Positions 55,351 through 64,000 of a stretch of DNA of 64,000 bases are shown one piece after another. Within the stretch, counting starts at the first letter, position 1. Each line of letters begins with the position of its first letter. The translations under genes and the position numbers were made by a program. This stretch comes from Tigriopus japonicus (taxonomy: Eukaryota; Arthropoda; Copepoda; Harpacticoida; Harpacticidae): NCBI GenBank assembly GCA_010645155.1, contig JAAGOF010000251.1:1048010-1112009 (forward strand), in the 5' to 3' direction. The notes below the pieces were generated by a model. That model had not been told where the DNA came from and made no database searches. It saw nothing but the letters and a program-made list of their open reading frames with translations.

Positions 55351-56229
55351 CAGGTTTGGCCACTTAAAACCTTAAAAGGACTTACACTTAAAGGAAGCAA
55401 TTAAAAACCGGACAATCAGAGCTCCAATTCAAAAAGTCATTGTCACAAATAATTTTCAATTTACTTTCATCTAGAGCATTTGTATTTAAACAATTTCTCG
55501 GTCACAATTTTTAACGAAATCTTGAATTCAACTAGCAGTAAAAGGGGAAATTCGCCGTCAAGTTGTTCCTCATGAAGTTCTTGTCATCCAGTCATCAAAT
55601 TGCAGAAAGGACACTATCAAGACCCTCTACATTCATCCCTTTAGTGAGTTCATTTGATGATTTAATTGAAAGGTTTATGGGATTAAGTTTTGGAGAAGGA
55701 CGAGACATGATCCTAAAATTGTCCTTCCCCTTAAAACCATAGAAACCAGAAAGAAACCACACCTGACAATCAGGATCACTTTAATCAATAATTTGGGTAA
55801 CATTTCTATCCAATAACATCATCTGAAATCTGAAGGAAGGTCAGTTCTAAGCTCAAGTTCCTTTCTTTCCCCTCAAAGCCCAATCCGATGGACTTGTAAG
55901 GAAAAATAAATCCATTAATCTACATCAAACCCAATTAGGGGATACATGTTGAAGGTAACAATAACAAAAATATGAGTGCTGTTTTTGCAATTTGCTAACT
56001 CCATGATAAGAACTTCAAGAGGAACATGTTGACGGCGAATCCCTTCTTTTATTGCTATTTGAATTCAAGACCCCTTCAAAATTAGGGCCCTTTTGGAGAA
56101 ATTGTTCTTGAACATTAGATTTAGATGAGAACTTTTTGTAACGATGACTTTTTGATTCAGTTTGATTCCAAGCCCTTGATGGCCCAAAATTTACATTTTT
56201 TCCTGCCCAGTTTTAAGTGGCCAACCCTG
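55351..56229. mobile_element. Tc1/mariner-like fold-back MITE, 879 bp
   Basis: TA lies outside both ends. Ends CAGGTTTGGCCACTTAAAAC and, from the right, CAGGGTTGGCCACTTAAAAC. The arms are long: GGGGAAATTCGCCGTCAAG near 55551 pairs with GACGGCGAATCCC near 56032, and AACAATTTCTCGG near 55488 pairs with AGAAATTGTTC. Both arms exceed 200 bp with loose pairing. No transposase. Confidence 0.75.
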
Positions 56230-56231
56230 TA

Positions 56232-57785
56232 TATTCCAAGGAGGACACGGTGGTACAAAATTATGCCTAAAAAAGATGGGCACGCCAAGAATTAAGAAAT
56301 GTACCTATCGATTTTTGAAGGCTATATGAACATCAAACATTCTGTCCAAAAATAGGTAATGGGCAGTTTTAACGACTTTTACAAGTAACATTTTTCACTA
56401 TGTTCCCACCTTTTTTGAATTTATGATTCAAAGGATCTTTTCAGCGAGGCCAAAACTGATCAGCCATGAAATATACATGCATTGGGACGATATGAAGCAC
56501 AATCTAATTTACGTAATTTTGTTTGAACCTTGCTTACAACAATTGAATTGCATGCCAGCATCTCAGATTCCAACAGGTTAACAATGCAAAGCCTTAATCT
56601 TAAAAGCAAAATGATGGTTTTGAATGTCCTGCCTACTTCTCATTTATGACACCCTGCCATGAGAAGACCATTAATTTAGTCACCAAAGGAAAGGCAGTCA
56701 CACTTAATGATGACAACCTTAAAGGAGTATAGAGGGGCGATTGTCGTCATTTTGTCTGCCTTGTTTGTAGCTGATACTGGCCAAAGTTGCCCATTAGTTG
56801 CGTGAAAAGGCAAATATTTCCGAAGAATATCGAAGAATTCCGATGAAAATTATCATCTTCATTGAGCACCTTAGTATAATTTGGGAGAAGCAAACCGTAA
56901 GCAGGAAGCCACATGCTGAAAACTATAAGTTTTTCAAAAATTTGCCTTCTTCGAATACGTTTGTTGGGCAAGTTTCAACTAGAAATACTAGAAGGCAGAG
57001 ATTGGCATTCAAATCTATGATTGCCCGACCGGGCACGGATTGTCTGTGACGTCATTCATCATGCGGGAAGCCGAAGTTCATGATTAAAGGAACCTTTTCT
57101 TCTAAGAAACACATCTAAACTATTTCGCTCATCTGATAGGGCAGTTTGGTTATTGAAAATCCTCAAGTCTGCTAGAAATGTGTCTAAGGTATTTACCCGC
57201 TATGCAAAAAGTGAATTTCAACTAGTGTGGAGTTTAAACAGGGGCCGATTAATTCACATGATCGGGTGATTGACAACAAAATATCAGTGATGTGAAATCT
57301 CGGCTTGCGCAAGTTTTTTCACGGGAGGTGGCAGGGTAGGGTTACCTCTTAGAGAATGGGTGCTTTGCTCTGGTATATGAGCAAACACGAATTTGAGGTT
57401 GATTTGCAACCCTGCTCAGAAGTCACGAAAGTCAGGGATGCCTTGCCTTTTGTCGCTTCTTAAAGAAAAAAACCTGTTTATGAAGGCTGGTAGACAGTGG
57501 GAAATATGATTTCACTTAAGAAAATTGGCAACCCCAGCACCAGGTCAGATCACTACAAAATCAACAAGGAAGAAGTACTCTGGTTTGTTGTTGAACTTCG
57601 TTAGAATTAGCTGAATGTTCAACTGAATGCTCTTGACCAATCACCAGCGTGAATCATCGGCACCGTGTGTTAGCCTACGAATGCCAATATCTATCTTAGT
57701 GTATCTAGTTTCAACTAGTCGCTGATGAAAAACGGCCCTTGCTGCCCACAATGAAATTTCACAACCTGCTTGCTCTAGTATCTCC
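56232..57785. other. Intergenic stretch without a recognisable gene
   Basis: No coding signal. A TTGGCAACCCC motif near 57523 and GCAACCCTGCTC near 57407 are the only repeat traces noted. Confidence 0.35.
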
Positions 57786-57789
57786 ACTC

Positions 57790-58640
57790 TATAGACCTCT
57801 CTATGGAGAAGACAAACAAGTTAGTTGCCAACACAGAGTTGGCAGAGAGGAGACGCTGGGGCAGACAGGCCTTTCATTTTGTTGGACAATTTTCAGGCCC
57901 CAGCTGACCTTTGGCTCTAACGTTTTCCAAGGAGTTGTGCCCAAACAAGTTCGTTTCGTTTGTAGGGTTGAAGTAGGGGTGGGCGAGAAGCCGGTGTCGG
58001 TGCCAAGGTGTTGACACCAGCTTTTTGGGCTTTCGGTGTCGGCATCAATACCAGGTCTCTGGTGCCGACGTATAAGGCTTCAAGAGTTTTTGAAAAACGT
58101 ACTGCCCGCCCAAAAACTTGATCCCAATTTTGATTGTAAATGTGAAGGACTAAACAAAATCCAATATCATCATTTTTGGTTCCATCATAAAGATAAACAC
58201 AATGCAAGAAAATCACACACCCAGCTAGGGTATTGTAAACTGTAAGCTTATTTTCCCTCTCTCCAATTTATGTTGCACTAACATTGACTTAAATGCCTTT
58301 AGAATGCGTAGGTCTGTCAAAACTGGTGCTCCATATTACAGTCCAAAAGGGCACATTTTGTTTGACTAAATTATAAGGAACACGCTATCTGTGTCAGTGT
58401 CGACACCACGACGTTGATTGGCAACTTCAACACAGGTGTCGGTGTCGGTGTGGGTGTCAACCTTGCGGTGTCGGTGTCGGAGTCGAGGGCAAAATTGCCG
58501 CTGTCACCCATCCCTAGGTTGAAGTCAGGGTCACTTGTTGTTTGTTTGGGCACAACTTAAGTAATAATCTTCGGAAATATCAAATTTTCACCTGCAACCT
58601 TTGCTCTTCAACAGCTGTAACTCATCCAACAAAAATTTCC
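57790..58640 (-). mobile_element. Inverted-repeat element with a nested hAT (57974-58516), copy B
   Basis: Inverted copy of 35085-35890. The nested element starts TAGGGGTGGGCGAG and ends TGGGTGACAG-complement; the octamer GGTTGAAG (complement of CTTCAACC) flanks it at 57966-57973 and 58517-58524. The sequence outside the octamer also matches copy A, so the insertion predates the duplication of the outer unit. Confidence 0.8.
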
Positions 58641-58979
58641 ATATATCTGCCCTGTGGTTGCCAACACATTCGTCATTCATAAGTTCTTGTCGAGAGGAGT
58701 TCCACAGGAGTATTTTACAGAAAAAATCAACATGAAAAGTAGTGTATGGGAATAGTTTAACTACTATTACGGTATTACTACCGTAATAAGACTTTGATGC
58801 AGAAAACTAGGATGTGAAAAGAACTGTTAATCATGTAAAAAGTAACGTTTTTTTACATTTTAACAGTTTTGAAAGTTTGTTAACTACCCTTTATTCAAGA
58901 TTTCCTACATGTCATAAGAAACATTTGACATCCATCAGAATCTTTTTGAAATCGGCTAGACATTTTGAAAACTTGATAA

Positions 58980-59277
58980 TAGTGATGGGTTTCGAACCGG
59001 GAGTGCTGCCATTTTTTACTCGGAAGTTTATCATTATTGATTAGGGCAGGTTGTATTGAACGTTTTCAAAAAGACCTAAACAGGGACAAATTTGGCAACA
59101 CTCGAACTAGTTCGATTTCGAGTTCCATCAGTAGCTATACTTTTGGATTTCGAGTTGGCAGTGCTGCCATATTTTATGACGTCTCTAGTTGAGAAGATTA
59201 GTTGGGGGTCAACTTTTTGACCTTAAAATCCAAAGTGGCAAAACTCGGCCAAAAATCCAACTCGAAACCCATCAGTA
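58980..59277. mobile_element. hAT-type MITE, 298 bp
   Basis: Ends TAGTGATGGGTTTCGAACC and, from the right, TACTGATGGGTTTCGAGTT. The 8-bp duplication CTTGATAA is exact at 58972-58979 and 59278-59285. Same family as 20942-21247. Confidence 0.9.
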
Positions 59278-59483
59278 CTTGATAAGCAACTCTCTTAGTG
59301 TCCATGCAAGTTGTCCAGAAATTTCACGTGCTAAGGACAACTTACACGGAGGGTTAGACAATAGCCCATCAAGTTTTCAAAATATCAATTTGATTTACAG
59401 ATATATTTTGAAGGGTAACAAATATTTCCCATAATTTTTTTCAAGTATTTCAAATAAATACAATAAATTCAAATAAATTTTAT

Positions 59484-59605
59484 GGGAGGAGACGTGGTGT
59501 CGTGGTTAGCGCAGTTTCCTTTAGTGAGAGAGGTCCCAGGTTCGATTCTCCTCCCCGACCTTTCTCAAGGAAACTTTTAGACGTTAATCCACACCCACAG
59601 ACGGA
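59484..59605 (+). mobile_element. tRNA-derived SINE, first family, cut by the assembly gap
   Basis: Head GGGAGGAGACGTGG, A-box-like GTGGTTAGCGCAG, B-box GGTTCGATTCTCC. The B box matches the canonical form better than the copies at 14245 and 15837. The body runs into Ns at 59606. Confidence 0.8.
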
Positions 59606-59717
59606 NNNNNNNNNNNNNNNNNNNNNNNNNNNNNNNNNNNNNNNNNNNNNNNNNNNNNNNNNNNNNNNNNNNNNNNNNNNNNNNNNNNNNNNNNNNNNNN
59701 NNNNNNNNNNNNNNNNN
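59606..59717. other. Assembly gap (112 Ns)
   Basis: Run of undetermined bases. It begins inside a SINE, so a repeat collapse or scaffold join is likely. Confidence 0.99.
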
Positions 59718-59719
59718 TT

Positions 59720-60508
59720 CAACAGGTCTTTCAATTTTTGAATTCGGCATCAAACTTCTATTTGGTGCAAATTCAACACGAGTTGCAATGGGCCTTATTT
59801 ATAATCTTGAAACCAAAGCTTAGTGGTACTTTTTGGCAATTCATAGGCATCATGTGGAATATTTTGTTTAATATTTGCTTGCTTTGATTTGATTTTCTGT
59901 ACATCTTTAGTTGAAATGAATCAGCATTTTTTCAATTGCTGCTTATTCCTTGGGGTGTTTCATATTTTTTGAGAACTTCTTCATCCATTGTGCTTGTCTG
60001 AATTAATACCATATGGTGCAAATTACTAGCTGAATTAATTTCATGGATTCATTCTTTGTTTCCTGTGGTCGAAAGCAACAAAATCATTGAAATAGCAACA
60101 TTTAGCACGTGAAAACATCAATGAAGACCATTTTCACTTATTTTTGTGTGAAATTTCATTCAAAGCTCTTGCGAACTATGGAATATGTGATGTGCAATGT
60201 GCTCTACCCTATGTCAACTATCTGGAAGTAAGGCTGACTGGCATCCTACCCTCATGTAAGTTGTTCCAAAACCGGGAGAAAAGTGTGTTAAATCGTTAAT
60301 AACTTAATATTTTGACACCAACTATTCAAAATGATCCTTTCACAGCATATATCTACCTCTTGGACGTTAAAATTTGTGGTCATTTGTGTGATAAGCCATC
60401 TGCAAGCCTTTGTAGACATGTTTGAAACAAAGTACTCACTCATTTTACTACTATGGAAACATGGAAGTTGGCCCCAGCAGAAAGAAAAAAAAGTTGTAAG
60501 AAAACTGG
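59720..60508. other. Intergenic stretch without a recognisable gene
   Basis: A+T-rich; only short ORFs without motifs on both strands. Confidence 0.35.
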
Positions 60509-60516
60509 GCCTGACT

Positions 60517-61790
60517 AGAGCGCTATAATAAAAGAGTACGCGCATGTGCCATTTTGGTCCCAAGACGTCGGTTCCATTGTACTGTGGTTCTTGGGTTCGA
60601 CCTGTTTGAGGCAACTTTACCTATGTACTATTTACTATCAAATTGACGCTCTTGATCTCAGCTTACCTTTGAAAGCATAATGTTTGACCTTTTTAGCCTT
60701 TGAAGGCCAAGACTGGCCAAAAACATGGGTGCCGGAAGATAACCTTCTCGTTCTCCATAAACCTCGATGCGCGTTCAGGCCCAGTGCTGCTGTGAATTGA
60801 CTCGGTAATGTCAGCTCTTGAAGAATCTCCTCGCCGATTTGCCTTGACTTTCTTACTTTTTAGGAAAACTATTTCTAACTGGATACGAAATTGATTGGTG
60901 AATATTTAGAACGTCAATTGAAGCCATTAGAGCGTTTTCCTTGTGCACATTATTGCATTGTCATGTGAAATGACTTTTTTGTTGAACAATTATATGGCAG
61001 CCCTGTTGACGTTGCGCATTCGTAGCAGTCGTCAGGTTGACAGTGGTACAGACTGTTATGCTTAACTTTGTAAAAAAAAGTTTCGATATTTAGTACTCAT
61101 AATATATACTAAAAAGCTTCTTTAGTTTCATGTAATAATTAGTGACAAAGTCAAAAATTAAAAGGTGAATTGCAAAAACTTTTTTAAATAGCTTTTGTCA
61201 TATACATTATGAGTACAAAATATCAAAACTTTTTACTAACTTAGTCATAACAGTCTGTAGCACTGTCAACCTGACGACTTCTACGAATGCGCAACGTCAA
61301 CAGGGCTGCCATATAATTGTTCAACAAAAAAGTCATTTCACATGACAATGCAATAATGTGCACAAGGAAAACGCTCTAATGGCTTCAATTGACGTTCTAA
61401 ATATTCACCAATCAATTTCGTATCCAGTTAGAATTAGTTTTCCTAAAAAGTAAGAAAGTCAAGGCAAATCAGCGACGAGATTCTTCAAGAGCTGACATTA
61501 CTGAGTCAATTCACAGCAGCACTGGGCTTGAACGCGCATCGAGGTTTAAGGAGAACGAGAAGGTTATCTTCCGGCATTCATGTTTTTGGCCCGTCTTGAC
61601 CTTCAAAGGCTAAAAAGGTCAAACATTATGCTTTCAAAGGTAAGCTGAGATCAAGAGCGTCAATTTGATAGTAAATAGTACATAGGTAAAGTTGCCTCAA
61701 ACAGGTCGAACCCAAGAACCACAGTACAATGGAACCGACGTCTTGGGACCAAAATGGCACATGCGCGTACTCTTTTATTATAGCGCTCTA
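60517..61790. mobile_element. hAT-type giant fold-back element (1.27-kb palindrome)
   Basis: Ends TAGAGCGCTATAATAAAAGA on both sides. The 8-bp duplication GGCCTGAC is exact at 60509-60516 and 61791-61798. The arms, each about 590 bp, are nearly identical inverted copies (for example GCAGCCCTGTTGACGTTGCG and its complement) around a loop of roughly 90 bp near 61150. No ORF with a transposase motif. Confidence 0.92.
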
Positions 61791-62091
61791 GGCCTGACTA
61801 ATTCATTGACGCCCCTCGTGTTAACGCCCTCGGGTCGCTTTTTTACATTCGTTTAGCCGGTAATGAATTTTGTCCGCTATATCCTTAACTAAAGAGTTAT
61901 TATTTTTGCAACGCCGTTCTATTCAGCTTATTTTAACACTCGCAACTAATTACTTATACCCAAAAGGTTACATCAGACTCAAACAATGCTACCAAATTCA
62001 TTGTAAACGCGATAGGCGGACTTTTTATTGAGGTATAAAAATATCGAGCATTCGAAAAACCAACAAGGGTGGAACAAGGGTGGTTCAATTT

Positions 62092-62751
62092 CTAAAGAAA
62101 CACTGTTTGCATAAAGCTCACGGTAGCCATGCCGATGAAACGTCGGAATCGAGACTGAATTTGCCCAATGTAGCTCACAGTTGTCTTCTCGTTTAATAAG
62201 GCATTGCCATTCCACTCTTCATAAATGCGGAAAATCTTTTCCGGAGTTCCTGGTTTGGCAGCAGGTTCCACCAAAAAATGACTTCGCATGGGGATCGAGA
62301 GCGCGAAATTTGGAAATAGTTTCGTATATCCCACCATGGTCCAATCCACAATGTACTCATGGGGGCCGTGGAATTCACCATGAATATCGTATTCAATATT
62401 ATGCATACACAAATGCATGGTTTCCACCAGAGTGTAGAGCTCATCCGATCCCTTGAACTTGGACCACGGATCCTCAAACTCTCCATCCGAAGTAAAACGT
62501 TCCTTGACGAATTTGCGAGCTTGGCCACCGGTGAATTTTCCGGCGAAGGCATCCATGACATCCTCTAACAAACCTTTCCGGGACTTGATAATACTTTCTT
62601 TGTCGGCTTTGGCAATTTCTCGGGGGAAGTCTGTAATGGTGATGGGTCCGGGTTTCTGGACATAAACCCGGTATCCCGTGTGGCTCAATAAGAGTAAGGA
62701 TAGCAACAAAGGCCCCACAATGGCCCAATATATCAAACCTTTAAGCCCCAT
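62092..62751 (-). CDS. SnoaL/NTF2-like protein with N-terminal membrane anchor
   Basis: Single exon, 219 residues. Residues 1-27 contain LIYWAIVGPLLLSLLLLSH, a membrane anchor or signal. The body shows FVKERFTSDGEFEDPWSKFKG followed by ELYTLVETMHLCMHNIEYDI and IVDWTMVGYTKLFP, the alternating helix-strand pattern of the SnoaL-like/NTF2-like fold (compare DUF2358 proteins, where a short xFEDPxxxFxG motif is typical). This fold binds small molecules or acts as a small enzyme; no substrate can be named. ATG 62749-62751 is the only start before the anchor. TAA or TGA-type stop precedes 62092 in frame. Flanked by intergenic repeats; no operon-like neighbour. Intact frame supports a functional gene. 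Confidence 0.75.
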   Translation of the reverse strand: MGLKGLIYWAIVGPLLLSLLLLSHTGYRVYVQKPGPITITDFPREIAKADKESIIKSRKGLLEDVMDAFAGKFTGGQARKFVKERFTSDGEFEDPWSKFKGSDELYTLVETMHLCMHNIEYDIHGEFHGPHEYIVDWTMVGYTKLFPNFALSIPMRSHFLVEPAAKPGTPEKIFRIYEEWNGNALLNEKTTVSYIGQIQSRFRRFIGMATVSFMQTVFL

Positions 62752-63158
62752 GTCTTTCTTTAGTAACTAAGACGATATAGTTGGATGAACTACACGATTG
62801 ACTAGGTAACAGAATCGGCCTAAGCACTTAGCACACCGGCAAAACGACTGATATGATAAATCGCTGAAAGACACGTCGATGGACAATGGATTCGCCCGAA
62901 TAAGGGATGGGCGGACCGGCAGGCCAATGATTTAGAAATCGTCTTATCTGTGTGTTAAGGTGGATGAATGTACAAAAGGGACGTGCGTTTCTCGCTACAT
63001 GTACTACATGCCAGAGTTGCCAGGTGGGTGAATCCTCGGCCACTTTTGCTCAATATTTATGAATTTTGTGACATGGATCCTGCATTAGTCTGAAATCTTA
63101 CATTTGAACATGCCATGTTCCATCTACCAGAGCTTAGACCAAGAATAGGCTGTAACCG

Positions 63159-63340
63159 TTAATCCCCGATGTCAAAGATGAGTGACGTCACATTTAATCA
63201 AATTTAAACCTAACCTAACCCTACTTAAACCAAACCTAACTTAAACCTAACCTAACCTACTTTAACTTAATTCAAACCTAACTTAACCTAAATTTTACCT
63301 GAGAGGTGTGACGTCACTCATCTTTGACATCGGTGATTAA
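63159..63340. mobile_element. Small inverted-repeat element holding a TTAGG-like array
   Basis: TTAA occurs at both ends. CGATGTCAAAGATGAGTGAC on the left is mirrored by GTCACTCATCTTTGACATCG on the right, and the arms extend through GACGTCACA. Between them, 63206-63299 is a degenerate array of AACCTAACCT units, the complement of the arthropod telomere repeat TTAGG. Confidence 0.75.
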
Positions 63341-63409
63341 AGATTAGAAGAATTGGCAAACGGTGGGCCCAGGGACTATGGGGAAAAGTCCTAAAGAGTG
63401 GGATCGCGA

Positions 63410-63556
63410 TACATCCATATTTCTGTACTCGTGGCCAAAGCTCTTTGAGCACTAACTTATGGGACCCTGAATCTGCCAACGTCTGTTTGGTGGGCCCCTG
63501 ACAACATGTGATCAAATTTGGTAGGCCTTGACCCAAAAGTGGTTGCCGACCCCTGG
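63410..63556 (-). repeat. hAT end fragment (Charlie-like terminus)
   Basis: Minus-strand CAGGGGTCGGCAACCAC near 63541-63557 resembles the terminal CAGGGGTCGGCAA of many animal hAT elements. No partner end was found in the window. Confidence 0.45.
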
Positions 63557-63599
63557 CATAGACATATGGGTATTTATAAACTTGAAATAATCAGATAGT

Positions 63600-63860
63600 G
63601 TCCAAAAACTCGGGACTAATATTTCAGACTTCGATATAATGGTCATTTTTAAAATTGGAAATACCCGTAGAATCATTTTTTTAAATGTGACTTTCGGTTA
63701 ATGTTTAACCCTCTTCCAGAAGAAACTTTTGGTTTCATTTATTTACTCAAATCGTCAATCATTGCTAAACGAGTCGAAAAAGGTCGGCTAAAAGTGGCCG
63801 AATCTCAAAGCATAAGTGGCTGAGAGGTTTCCCTGGAACCTGGCAATCCTGCTATGTCCA
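63600..63860 (+). repeat. Dispersed repeat, second copy of 34240-34725
   Basis: Shared order of GTGACTTTCGGTTAATGTT-like, CAGAAGAAACTTTT, CATTGCTAAAC, AAAAGTGGCCGAA and AACCTGGCAATCCTG. Same orientation as the first copy. Confidence 0.6.
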
Positions 63861-64000
63861 CTGGGCATCACTTAAAAACATTAACTCTTGTTGGCTCGCA
63901 GTCTCGCAGGGATCTTCTTCCTCTGCTAAGTCTCTGCTCAGTGCTCAAGTTGATTTTGTTCTCTGAATAGCTTAGTAACGCTTAATGGCGAATGAGGCTT

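Noticed and set aside
63206..63299. True chromosome end
   Set aside because: The TTAGG-like array is short, degenerate and enclosed by inverted arms with ordinary sequence on both sides.

Overview
The window looks like nuclear DNA of an arthropod, probably a crustacean such as a copepod. This is inference: the evidence is spliceosomal genes with mostly short introns (about 55-130 bp), a DEG/ENaC (pickpocket-type) channel, a multi-substrate-type deoxynucleoside kinase, a Beat-like Ig fragment, mariner/hAT/non-LTR elements and tRNA-derived SINEs. There is no bacterial-style operon structure. About six host genes can be supported; most of the rest is mobile DNA. One assembly gap (Ns) lies at 59606-59717.

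Layout. 1-2933 (-): arylsulfatase B-like gene, seven exons, 3' end cut by the window. 2979-3558 (+): last two exons of a Beat-like Ig protein. 3556-10223: remnant of a small secreted-protein gene split by two hAT-type elements and by a 3.85-kb DNA transposon with ~220-bp inverted termini and an unassigned, intron-containing zinc-finger ORF. 12.9-17.4 kb: two intact copies of that secreted-protein gene in inverted orientation, with 1.39-kb arms that show no gap and no mismatch wherever I compared them, around a spacer holding LINE fragments. 17492-29737 (-): second arylsulfatase B-like gene, eight exons, whose 8.4-kb second intron is packed with transposons including a decayed CR1/Jockey-like LINE. 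30087-31475 (-): deoxynucleoside kinase, six exons. 31.5-38 kb: repeats, including a palindrome built of 17-bp units. 38488-39975 (-): intronless CYP2-like cytochrome P450. 44191-46755 (-): 3' part of a DEG/ENaC channel gene with a hAT element in an intron. 47240-48532: decayed mariner of DD37D type. 48.6-62 kb: repeats, SINEs, hAT and Tc1-like fold-back elements, including a 1.27-kb hAT-type palindrome. 62092-62751 (-): membrane-anchored SnoaL/NTF2-like protein. 63.1-64 kb: a small inverted-repeat element holding a TTAGG-like array, and repeat fragments.

The host genes do not form an obvious pathway. The two sulfatases are paralogues sharing five intron positions and differing at others. The main theme is heavy and recent transposon activity: at least nine elements have hAT-like termini with 8-bp target-site duplications, several of them inside introns or genes. 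Splice boundaries were placed by eye from reading frame, GT/AG signals and family motifs.
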